Under the pieces are notes generated by a model. The model saw nothing but the letters and a program-made list of their open reading frames with translations. It searched no databases and had not been told where the DNA came from. Below are positions 44,936-54,659 of a DNA stretch of 64,000 nt, in pieces (positions within the stretch are counted from its first letter, which is position 1; each line of letters starts with the position of its first letter). The stretch comes from Agelaius tricolor (taxonomy: Eukaryota > Chordata > Aves > Passeriformes > Icteridae): NCBI GenBank assembly GCA_023055355.1, contig JALJCS010000051.1:620001-684000 (forward strand), given 5' to 3'. Position numbers and translations under genes: made by a program.

Positions 44936-45670
44936 CTGGCGAATCGCCCAGTGAAGCCGCCTGCAGGAGCCCAGGCTGCGCACAACCAGCCAGGGCCGCG
45001 TTCTCAGGCAACTGAGGCCGCGCCGCTGTCACAGACGCTGCCGCCGCGTTCGTGGTTTCCAGGCAGCCGCGGAACCCGGCAGCCGCCGCCCTTTCCCGGA
45101 TCCTGCCCCTCCCGGCCCCGCACGCCCCCCAAGATGCTGCCGGGGCTCGGGGGCTTCGTCTGCCTGGGCTGGGGCTCGGCCTCCCCTGCGGGACAAGGTG
45201 AGGGGGGGTCCCCGGGGGTCGTGTCCCCCCGGGAGCGTGTGTGAGTCCCCCATGTCCCCCCCAAGCCGGGGTCACCCCCTTTTCTCTGCCCAGAGCTCCT
45301 GAGCCAGCTCCTGCTGCCGCCTGGGAGGGGCTTTGGGGAGCCCCCCGGGGACCCCCTTGAATGCCCATTCCTGGGCACTGGGACCCTTCGCATCTCCTTC
45401 CCCAGCTGCAGGACCCCCTGCACCCCCTTATCCTGCCCCGACACCCCCTGCACCCCCTTTCCCGGGTGTCCTCCTCTCCCAGCCCCTGGATCCCCCGTTT
45501 CCATGAGCCCGGGGACCCCCGCACCCCATTCCCGGCCAGCCCGGGGCACCTCAGCCCCAGGCCTTCCTTTGCCCGGCGACCGGTGACGTCACTGCAGACT
45601 CGGGCCGCCATTGGCGAGCAGCAAAGAGCGGCGCCAATGGCGGGGCCGGAGGCGGCTCAGGGGCCATGAA
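44930..45670. promoter_or_regulatory. CpG island
   Basis: CpG dinucleotides are frequent here, in sharp contrast with the CpG-poor DNA around it; GC-box-like runs and the word gtgacgtcac (a CRE-like palindrome, about 45584-45593) occur. This is the most promoter-like segment in the window. It lies 2 kb upstream of the HYDIN-like start (minus) and 2.5 kb upstream of the actinoporin-like segment (plus) and could serve either. Confidence 0.65.
45134..45198 (+). CDS. Possible first coding exon in the CpG island
   Basis: ATG at 45134 opens MLPGLGGFVCLGWGSASPA and reaches a good donor (AAG then GTGAGG) at 45199. I cannot link it to a following exon with certainty; the next plus-strand coding segment is at 47675. 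No family recognised. Confidence 0.25.
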
Positions 45671-45718
45671 GACCCTTGAGCTGTGAGGGGCCGTGAGGGG
45701 CCATGAAGGGCCGTGAGG

Positions 45719-46030
45719 TGTCACTCTTGCGCCCAGAATGACACAGGAACAGGCAGGAGGCGGTATTGCAGAAAGACTAAGAGAAGGTTTTATTCAAGAG
45801 AACCGTGCGGTTTTTATAGAGTGATACGATATATTCTATTTGATTGGCTAGTTAACAAAAAACATTCTTTATACACCGTCCTTGAGAAGAAGAGAAAGAC
45901 GAAGTAGAAGAACACCACCTGCAGATTGTTTATACTTAAGTTCTCACATTCTTACAACTTGCTAATAATTCTCCCAAGCTGCTGTGAGAAACACTTGCTG
46001 TTTCTCTCTCTCTGTGCCATGGCATCCACA
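45719..46030 (-). mobile_element. Solo LTR with perfect 6 bp target duplication
   Basis: 312 bp from TGTCACTCTTGCG to GGCATCCACA, flanked by gtgagg (45713-45718) and gtgagg (46031-46036). Minus-strand orientation: TATAAAAACCGC, then AATAAAACC (plus strand ggttttattc). It interrupts a GC-rich run of ccgtgaggggccatgagggg-like repeats. It belongs to a different family from the family B copies. Confidence 0.9.
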
Positions 46031-46104
46031 GTGAGGGGCTGTGAGGGGTCTTGGGCAACTGTGAGGGAGCCATGAGGGGCCTGTGAGGGACCATGGGGAA
46101 CTGT

Positions 46105-46571
46105 GTGGTGTTATCTTTTTATACTAAAAACTACGTGTACACTATTTACAATAACTTCTTAATACTTATCACCTATGTTAGACAGTGAGTTTTTATTCTA
46201 AACTAATCTAAAAATGGAACATAACTTGAAAGATGGAGGAAGAAGGAAAGGGAGGGAGGAAGGAAGGGAGGGAGGAAGGAAGGAAGGAAGGAAGGAAGGA
46301 AAGACAAGGCACACTTAAATTCTTCTATCTTGGGACTTCAAGCCCCCATTCTAAAAATCTCAAAAATCTATTTTTCACCCCGTGACAAACTAACTATTAT
46401 TCTACTTAAACTTTCTTGACTTGTAATTCTTCCTATAAAGGTTGGTAATTGTTTTTTCCAAGGGCTAAATCAAAGGCACAGGGGTCTTGGGCTCTGTGCC
46501 AAGGTCTCTGAGCCCCCTGGGCAGGGGCTGGAGCCCTCCAGGGCAGCCAGAGGAATGTTCTGGGTTCCCTC
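46105..46571 (-). mobile_element. ERV LTR, family A, left inverted arm
   Basis: Reverse complement of much of 48665-49100: tacgtgtacactatttacaa, tcacctatgttagacagtga and the gggctctgtgccaaggtctctgag block all reappear inverted. It includes a (GGAA/GGAG)n tract. Confidence 0.7.
46233..46303. repeat. (GGAA)n / (GGGA) microsatellite
   Basis: Imperfect ggaagga and ggaggga units over about 70 bases, within the left inverted arm. Confidence 0.85.
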
Positions 46572-46852
46572 AATATTATATTCAAAGAAATGATATACTA
46601 AAAGTACACTAAAGAAAGAGAAAGGATACATCAGAAGGCTGGAAAAGAATGAATAATAAAAACCCGTGACTGACCAGAGTCCTGACACAGCTGGACTGGG
46701 ATTGGTGATTAAATTAAAACAATTCCCATGCTGGGTAAACAGTCCTCCAAATCACATTCCAAAGCAGCAAAACAGGGAGAAGCTGAAGCTTCCCAGCTTC
46801 CCAGGACAAGAAATCCTCGTGAAGGGATTTTCCATAAAATATCATGGTGACA
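46572..46852 (-). mobile_element. Diverged LTR related to family B (copy 3)
   Basis: Shares the atcagaaggct, cattccaaagcagca and ggattttccataaaatatca blocks with copies 1 and 2 but with many changes; it ends ATGGTGACA at 46852. Probably an older relative, with its 3' part fused to the family A arm. Confidence 0.6.
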
Positions 46853-47073
46853 CTGTTTGGCTTGGTTTGGTTGAGATGGGGGTTGAGGTTGGGGTTTGCT
46901 GCGTTTTGTTGATTGGAAAGGAAAGAGAGAGTTTTTGGGGTTTTTGGTTTTTAACGTGTGTGTTTCACAGAGTTGTGCCCAGCTTCTCAGTGGTTCAGCA
47001 GCCCGTCAGTTACACAAAAAGCTTTGCATCACTTCCCTGAATTTTCCTCCCATTCCAAACCAGGACAGGGTGG

Positions 47074-47475
47074 TGTTGCAGACATATTTTATGAAAAATC
47101 TTTTCCTTAAGATTTTTTCTCTTGAGAAGTTGAGAGACTTAAAAAACAAAATGTAAACAATGATTATTTGCTGCTGTAGAATGCAACAAGTGCATCTTTG
47201 ACTGGTCTCATGTAATTGTTTTTAATTAATAATTAATCACAGTCCAGCTGTCTCAGACTCTCTCGTCAGTCACAAGATTTTATTATCATTCTATTCTTTT
47301 CTATTCTTTGTGAGCTTTCTGATGAAATCTTTCCTTCTATTCTTTTAGTAAGTTTTAATATATCATTTTCTTTTAACATAATATATATCACAAAATAGTA
47401 AATCAACCTTCTGAAACATAAAGTCAAGATTCTCATCTCTTCCCTCGTCCTGAGACCCCTGTGAACACCACCACA
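47074..47475 (+). mobile_element. Solo LTR, family B copy 4, opposite orientation, 6 bp target duplication
   Basis: Starts TGTTGCAGACATATTTTATG and ends GAACACCACCACA. Flanks are gggtgg (47068-47073) and gggtgg (47476-47481). It is inverted relative to copies 1 and 2 and 200 bp upstream of the actinoporin-like segment. Confidence 0.9.
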
Positions 47476-47674
47476 GGGTGGGGTCATCAACCCACGGTGG
47501 GAGCATCTCCTAGGGCTTGGTCAATCTCCTACTTGTCTCCCAGTGCTCCCAGCACCTCCCAGTGGTGCTGAGCCTGTCTCCTGCTGGTTCCACCACCTAC
47601 CACTTGCTCCACGACCATCTCCCGGTGGTCTCACCATCCTCCCCTGATGGCACAGCCCCGTTTCTCCTCCCCAG

Positions 47675-48159
47675 GACCTACTTCTACAGCGGGCACAGCT
47701 CCGTCCCCCCAGCCCCTGCGTGCCCCCAGGCTCCTCTGACACCTGCCAGTTCTCCAGCCCCTGTTCCGCGGCTCTTGTGGAGTCCTGGTCTATGAGGCCC
47801 CCACCTTCACCGTGGCCATCTTCTTCTCCAGCCCCCTGGACTACAACCGCTTTGCCGTGGAGCTGGGCCTGGAGCTGTCCCTGCTCAGAGCTCACCTGGG
47901 CAGGTTGGAGCACACCTACCACTGCATGTCCCAGATGAGGACGTCCTTCACCACCAACGGGACCACTGCGTGCTGCCACGTCACCCTGGACACCTGCCAG
48001 GAGCCCGTCCAGGTGAGTGTTGGCCACGTCAAGGTGGCAGCCACCATGTCCAGCACACGGAGATCCATTATCAGGGTGGTTCTGCAGGAGCAGGAGGGCT
48101 CAGGGAAGGAAGCTGGAGAGAGGCTTCCATGCTATGTGACAGCAAAGGGATTAATTTAG
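47675..48159 (+). pseudogene. Actinoporin-like protein, 3' coding part, frameshifted
   Basis: After an acceptor (tctcctccccag) at 47674, the sequence starts with TYFYSGHSS. Then, in another frame from about 47770, comes GVLVYEAPTFTVAIFF with SPLDYNRFAVELG, and near the end VKVAATMSSTRRSIIRVVL. These follow in order the conserved pieces of actinoporin-like proteins: the TYFxSG strand, the sheet with a P-x-DYN motif, and the C-terminal strand. Sea-anemone members are pore-forming; vertebrate relatives have unproven roles, and nothing here shows toxicity. Between the first and second pieces the frame changes, so the gene is either broken or misassembled. The N-terminal exon was not found. The stop is at 48157-48159. 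Confidence 0.6.
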
Positions 48160-48465
48160 TTTTTAGTGGGCTTGTGAACAGAGAAACAAGGCACACAAAA
48201 ACTTCTTTCCCAGCAAGAACAGTTGGAAGAGAAGAAGAAGACATCCGGCTCAAGAATGTAGGAATAGACAAAACAAGGACTGAATCTGGGCTTGATGGTA
48301 ATGGGTAAATTGTAATATGTAAATTGCTTACTTGTAAAATCATGTGTGCCCGAATGGTTAGGAGTGTCCTTTGTGTGACCTCAGGCCTGAATAAATTATG
48401 CCTTTTAAACCAAATTAGTGTTAAGGAGTCTTGTTCCAGTATTTTGGAGATTTTGTGGCAGTAAA
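48135..48465 (+). mobile_element. Probable LTR end
   Basis: The segment has an AATAAATTATGCC signal (about 48390) and then a T-rich end gttaaggagtcttgttccag, a common avian LTR layout. It begins at or just after the actinoporin-like frame, so it may supply that gene's 3' end. Confidence 0.4.
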
Positions 48466-48664
48466 TTGGAGAGCCAGCCAGAAGATCAGCCTAGAGCTTC
48501 AATGAATCCACAGATCTCCAGCCAGCACTGAGGAATTTTCAGGGAGAAAATCAACTTTAGACCTTCAGGGACTTGAGGCAAGATCCCTGGCCTAAGTGAA
48601 GGCATCATTTAAATTATTTTCCTTTGGGTTATTGGCAAGGGATGCAAATCCCCACACAGAGTTA

Positions 48665-49240
48665 CTGGTAAGTGTCAGAACCCAGGAAATTCCTCTGGCT
48701 GCCCTGGAGGGCTCCAGCCCCTGCCCAGGGGGCTCAGAGACCCTGGCACAGAGCCCAAATCCCCTGTGACTTTGATTTTGACCTATGGAAAAAAAAATAC
48801 CAACCTTATATGAAGATCTGCAAGCCACGAAATTCTAAGTAGAATAATAGTCAGTCATGGGGTGAAAAATAGATTTTTGGGAGTTTTTAGAATGGGGGTT
48901 CAGGAGGCAAGATGGAGGAATCTGGGTGTTGTCCTGTCTTTCTCCTTCTTCTTCTTGGTCTCCAACTTCTGCTGTGATGGTGGCACTTTTAGATTGGTTT
49001 AGAGTAGAAGCTCACTGTCTAACATAGGTGATAGGTATTGGGAAGTTATGATAAATAATGTACATGTAGTTTTTAGTATAAAAGATAACACCACCCTGAG
49101 GGTGTCAGTGTGCCCCTGTCTGTCCTGCTGAGCAGACATCGGCAGGCCAGAAGAAAGAATTTTATAGATAAGAAACAATGAACAACCTTGAGAATAAGAA
49201 CTGAAGAGTTCTGACTCCTTCTTTGACCACCAGGCTGGGA
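48665..49240 (+). mobile_element. ERV LTR, family A, right inverted arm
   Basis: Inverted copy of 46105-46571, continuing beyond it through tagtataaaagataacacca (TATA-like) to a polyadenylation-type tail near 49150-49200 (gataagaaacaatgaacaac). It also resembles the LTR at 37280-37735. Confidence 0.7.
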
Positions 49241-49419
49241 AAAGAGACTTTCTAACCTATCTCGGGGTCACTCTGACCAGCAGAGACTCCGAGAGCTAAG
49301 GGGGGTTTGAGCCCCGGGGTGAGCTTATCAGGGAGAAGTTTGAGTTCCTGACCTCAGGGAGTCAGAGTTTCCCCTCTCTGGAGTTCAAGTCCCCAAGAAC
49401 TATCAGGGGTTCGAGTTCC

Positions 49420-49915
49420 CTAGGAAATATTAGAGGTTGTCTTTGGGATGTATTGACAGTAAAAGATTTTAAAATCACAAAATCCGGGGAGCAAGAAATA
49501 AAGTTAGGCTTAGTAGGCCCTGGGAAAATGTTAAAGGTAGGCCCTGGGGAAATGTTAGACCTTGTATTTGCCAGATCATGTGAAACTGCAGCCGTGTAGT
49601 CAGTATATGATAAAAGATACAATTGTTAGATGTGATTAGATATAATTATTGTTGAAAGAATCATGAGAAACTATGTTAGAGGTTTGAGGGTATCACGAGG
49701 AATCCATGCTTGGATGATATCAATGTATACAATAGAACAATGTACGTTTAATAATTAATATGTAAGTTATATAACAATAGAATATAAAACATGTTCGGTC
49801 CCAAAGCATGTCAGAGTCAGATTTGGGTTTGTGTCCCCTGACACCCAGAGCTCTTAATAAAAGCACCTGCATAGAATCATTCTGTGATTATGTGTTCCTG
49901 AACACTAACAGTATC
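49420..49915 (+). mobile_element. Probable LTR (TATA and polyadenylation signal)
   Basis: gaatataaaacatg (about 49781) is followed by aataaaagcacctg (about 49856) and a tail ending cactaaca at about 49910, a complete promoter-R-U5 arrangement. The 5' edge is uncertain. Confidence 0.5.
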
Positions 49916-51698
49916 AGGAATTGTTGTATCAGACCAAGATCATAGTTTCAAGAAAAATCATTGTTCTGCTCTCTTGTAGCATAGGCTGCAATCATCTTAA
50001 CTTGGATGGAGGAAAGAAGAAAAAAGAAAACCACATTCTTCATTTACAACTGAAGCCTGGCCACAGCTTCATCTGGAGCCCCTTTTGTGGTGAAGATTGG
50101 TTAATTCCTTTGCATTCCTCACATTCTCTGCATTCTTCTTGAACTCTGAGAGCATGTTCATGTGAGAGTGGTACCTTGATGTGAGTTTGCCAGCATATCA
50201 ACATGGGGATGTCCTTGATACAAAAATTCATTTGCAGAGGGAGTGTTGAGAGTGTTGGAGCGTGACTGAGTGTTTGCAGGTGGTTTGGAGTTGCTTTGTT
50301 TTTGTGTGCCTGGCTGAGATGGCATTTGTGGGCTTGAAGCCCCCTCTTTTGTCAGTTTGAGTGACTGCAGGTTTGGCAGTCCCCTTCCTCTTCCCCTCTC
50401 CCCCCTCCATGACAAAGCTGGAAATACCATTATGACTTTCAGAGGTAATAGCTTGTATATCTGTTATTACTGAATATGGGGCCAATTTCTTCTGAAACTA
50501 AAGTGGGAGATGATATTCCAAATTCTCCATTGCAATGTTTGTTGAGCTACTGGAAACAGACCCACTAACTAAAGCTAATCCAATATTGTAATCAGTGCTG
50601 GTCAGCATACAAGCTAAACTCCCAGGCTAAGTGGCCAGAGAATGGTACCTTAGTTTATAACAACTTTTTACAGCTGACATTGTTTTGTAGAAGAGGAGGG
50701 AAATGGAATGAATTGCTGTTATGGATGGGTAATGCCACAGCTGGCTCTTGCAATTAAAGGATGGATATGATGTGAATGTTAAGAGAAGTTTTATTGATTT
50801 CTGGTTATGTTCTTGTGATTTGTTGTTTAGATGTCTTCTCTTCTCTCCGCAGTCCCCTTCCCTCCCAAATTGTTGCCCAGGGAGGGTCTTGCTAGCCAGG
50901 ACAGGTGGAGGGAGGGTGAGTACCTGTACCCCTGGCATGGGGCATTTGGGAGGAGGCAAAGCTGTTACCAGGAGGGGTGGCATGACAACACCTGGCTGTT
51001 GGAATCCTGCATGCTGAGAATTTTAAACTTTCTCTGCTGAAAGGCACAGACTCGCAAGAGAACACTGCATTTGACCTGGGGCTGTGGAGAAAGCTTCCAG
51101 AATTGATTAATAGCACTGGGATTATGGGTGCATAGTTGGATTTACAATTAAATATAAAAAAGAAATATTGTTCCTCCTTGATGCTATTCAACTGCCCAGA
51201 GAAGTGGCTGCACTACACCACAAAGCACAACACCAACAAGGGGATTCCCAAATTCCTACAGGGAACAGATGTGCAGATAAAGCTGCACAAGAGGTTGCAC
51301 AACCTGGTGTTAATACCTGAGAAAGCCATTTCTCTTCCAGAAGTTAGCCCTGGATATTGTCAAGCAGATTTAAAATTAGCTACTTCTCTAGAAGCCCAGA
51401 ATAAAGAGCAGAATGGCTGGTAACTCCCAACAATCCTGTCAGAGTCCCACCACAACTGGTGTTGCAAATTCTCAAGAGAAACACCAGCAAACCCACTGGG
51501 ATTTCAATGCTATGGTGAGTAGTCTGCGGGCTCAGACACCCAGTGCTCTTATGACAAAAATTGTCAAGTCTGTTACAGAAAAATGCCTGATATGTCTTTA
51601 AAATAATCCTTTGAACTTATAAAGGCCACCTTCAGATATCACTGAAAGAGGAAACACTCCCAGAGGTCACTGGTAAATTGATTTTTGAGCTACCATGC
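49916..51698. other. No gene recognised; old element-like DNA
   Basis: Contains short frames on both strands: plus 51136-51423 (95 codons), and minus 50158-50430 and 50228-50485, rich in Thr, Ser, Gln and Lys. None shows a domain I can name. Their position between LTRs suggests ERV or other retroelement remnants. Confidence 0.3.
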
Positions 51699-52929
51699 TG
51701 TGGTGGTTTGACAGGAAATGTGTTTTCTGGGATGCTGTGTTTTGGGCCAATGGATGTTCAGGCTTTAATATTGGCATTTAACCTGGCCATTGGGACATTA
51801 GACACGCCTCTGAGAACACGGGGTTAAAAGCAGAGCTCTCCCTTGGGAGGGTCCTTTTGGGTTTCTGGCGGGAAAGAGTTTGGGGAAAAGCCATGAGGCC
51901 GGGAGAGGTGGGCCTGAGCCCGGGGGTGGAAGGGTGGAAGAGAGAAAGAGAGAAAAAGAGAGAGACGGTGCCTGGGACTGTAACCTTGAGACTGGATAAA
52001 CATGGGCCTGTGCCGGCAGCACAGCTGGGAAGGGGAAAAGGGGGGGGGGGGGGGTGCAGCCAGCCGCTTGTAGGAGCTTTTAACCCCTTTTTGGAGAATG
52101 AGAACTTTACAGATCATTGACCTCTCCTAGAAGATAGAGTGGAAGATGAGGAAGGAAATGTGCAAGTGTGAGAGAGGTCTGGGTGAGTGAGAGATAGTGG
52201 AAGAATAGAGAAGAATCCTAGTGGGAAGAGATGATGGAGTGGCTTTTGCTGGACTCTTTTTGTATAGCCATGGACAGAACCATGTTCCTTGTGACACAGA
52301 GACTGCATTCTAGGGGGAGGCAATGGCCACAGAACCAAGAGGGTTCAGTGTTGGTGCCCCTCGGCCCCAGGGGGTGAAAAAATATGGGGGGGACAGGTGT
52401 CCCAAAGGAGAGACTGTGCCTTTTTTGGATTGGGACAGAGCATCCTTAAAAAAGACAACCCTAGAAGCAGCTCTGGTCCGTGTTCAGCGGTGAGAGCACT
52501 GGACATGAAAGGAAGAGGTCACGACGGCAGATGTACTCCGGGCGGTGCCACGAGTGACACAGAAACACACAAAGCTTCAGCTGTGTTTCCAAGAGAAGCC
52601 CATGGTACAAGAAGGACTCCTCTCCTCTTGATGAACTGAGGATTGATTGTTTGAAAGGTAGTTCTAGACTAAGAGTTGGTGATTTAGAGAGTAGATGCAT
52701 TGTATTGGAAATTTGGTGAATGGGGGAAGAAATGTATTTGTAAAGTTTTCATTTTCCCTGTGTGTGTTCCTTTTATCTATAGTTGTAGAGTAGTTAATAA
52801 AGTTCTGTTTTCTTTTCTTTCCTAAGTAGGAGCCTGCTTTGCTTATTCCTGGTCACATCTCACAGCAGAAACCAGAGAGAAAATATCTTCATAGAAGCAC
52901 TAGCATTGTGCCAGTGTCAAACCATGACA
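51699..52929 (+). mobile_element. Long ERV LTR (copy 2 of the 7778 family)
   Basis: TGTGGTGGTTTGAC to CAAACCATGACA, 1231 bp, with a GAGAGAAAGAGAGAAAAAG tract, a poly-G run at about 52043-52054, and AATAAA at about 52797. Same block order as 7778-9248. It cuts the minus-strand ERV pol immediately after the RT segment (at 52930), so it inserted later than that element. No target duplication was found because only one flank of the interrupted gene is present. Confidence 0.75.
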
Positions 52930-53425
52930 CTCCCCTTTCTCAAATACTTCTGTTGCTGTGTTCCCCCACACAATGATGTCATCAATATATTGCAGATGTT
53001 CTGGAGCCTCACCCTTTTCCAGTGCAGCCTGGATCAGTCCATGGCAGATGGTGGGGCTGTGCTTCCACCCCTGGGCCAGTCGGTTCCAGGTGTACTGCAC
53101 GGCCCTCCAGGTGAAAGCAAACTGAGGCCTGCATTCTGCTGCCAGAGGAAAGGAGACAAACATGTTGGCAATGTCAATGGTGGTGTACCACTTCACTGCC
53201 TTGGACTCCAGCTCGTACTGGAGTTCCAACATGTCTGGCACAGCAGCGCTCAGTGGTGGAGTCACTTCATTCAAGCCACGATAGTCCACAGTCAATCTCC
53301 ATTCTCTGTCAGACTTGTGCACAGGCCAGATGGGGCTCTTGAAGGGTGAGTGGGTTTTGCTGACCACCCCTTGGCTCTCCAGCTCACGGATCATTTTGTG
53401 GATGAGGATCACGGCATCTCAATTT
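52930..53425 (-). pseudogene. ERV pol, reverse transcriptase fragment
   Basis: Minus-strand frame with the early reverse transcriptase motifs: SPIWPVHKSDREWRLTVDYR, then the catalytic box Y-I-D-D in QYIDDIIVWG. It stops abruptly at the LTR border at 52929, so the thumb, RNase H and integrase are missing. Upstream (53426-54059) another LTR separates it from the protease. Confidence 0.85.
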
Positions 53426-53429
53426 GTTC

Positions 53430-54055
53430 AATATTGCCGGCGGTGCACTGTCGAGGTGGTGCGGCTGCGCTGATTGCAGGAGACCCGGCTGCTCACAGCC
53501 CAGCACGCAGCCTGGGTGCTTGCCCGACTCGGAGTCGGGTCCGCACCTGTGGGTCACAGCCTCACAAGAGGGCGATAGCCACGAAGCGCGCAGAGACGAA
53601 GAGAGGACTCAGGCAGTGTAGGAAAAACGTTGGATTTATTGACCAACAAACGGGAGAAGCTGCAAGGAGCAAGGTAGAGGGAAGCTGCCTGAGCAAGGAG
53701 CAACTGGGATGCAACAACTTATAAAGGCAGGGGGTGGGGATGGGTGTAAACTTCTAACAACAAATCCGGGTACAGAAACTTAGATACATACTAAGAGTGA
53801 CAGAACAGGTTAACAAATCAAGAAAAAATTGAGGAGGGGCCCCAGCCCCAGACCAATCGCCCGACGCCTTGGAGAGAAGAGTCTAGAAGAAGAGGATGGG
53901 TCGCCGGGTGACGGACAAGGGGACTGGGGAGGGGAAAACCTGGATACATGAAAGAAACCATAGCAACACAGGAGGGGCGAAAGGATTGACATAAAACTGC
54001 TCGAAGCAGGGGAATTCCAAGACAAACCATTGTTACTTAGGATAGGGGGGGGGGA
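53430..54055 (-). mobile_element. LTR inserted between ERV protease and reverse transcriptase
   Basis: The protease frame and the RT frame, which should adjoin, are separated by about 630 bp with an AATAAATCC signal (plus strand ggatttattg near 53631) and TATAAG near 53720 on the minus strand. This suits a minus-strand LTR. The plus-strand left end is near TGTTCAATATTGCC at 53430; the right end is in or next to a poly-G run at about 54044-54053. No target duplication was resolved. Confidence 0.6.
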
Positions 54056-54059
54056 CTGG

Positions 54060-54643
54060 AGCGAACCAAGAACAAGACACCACAAGGTGGCAATTGGCAC
54101 TCGTTGCTCTTCCACCTTCAGGAGTCCTACTGCAGATGGGCTTTCTGATAGTCCAGGCAAAGTGTTCAACTGCTTGATGTCCTCAGCCTCTACAGCAGCT
54201 ATGCCAAAAGCCCATCTGAGTCCCTTTGGGTCTTTGTAACAGCCATTCTGGAGGAAATCCATGCCCAGAATACACGGGGCCTCTGGGCCAGTCACAATAG
54301 GATGTTTCTGCCACTCCTTCCCAGTCAGGCTCACCTGGGCTCCCAACAGGGTCAATTGCTGTGATCCCCCCGTCACCCCAGCAATGGAAACAGGTTCTGC
54401 CCCCACATGTCCCGATGGTATCAGGGTACACTGCGCACCAGTATCAACTAAGGCATCGTATTTTTGTGGCTCTGATGCCCCAGGCCATCGGATCCACACT
54501 GTCCAGAAAATCCGGTTTTCCCGTATCTCTTCCTGGTTAGAGGCAGGACCCCCCCTAGCCCTGGTTATTATTTCTTTCCTGGGCATACATGGTCGAGGTA
54601 CCTTCCAGGGGATCTGACGGATGCTACTCAGCAGCTCAGTCAT
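54060..54643 (-). pseudogene. ERV protease (pro) fragment
   Basis: Minus-strand frame with the retropepsin active-site motif LVDTGAQCTLIP and the C-terminal ILGMDFLQNG. About 190 codons upstream of the inserted LTR. It is in a different frame from the gag end (54660 onward), consistent with a frameshift or readthrough arrangement. Confidence 0.85.
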
Positions 54644-54659
54644 GGAAGGTTGGGGCTAC

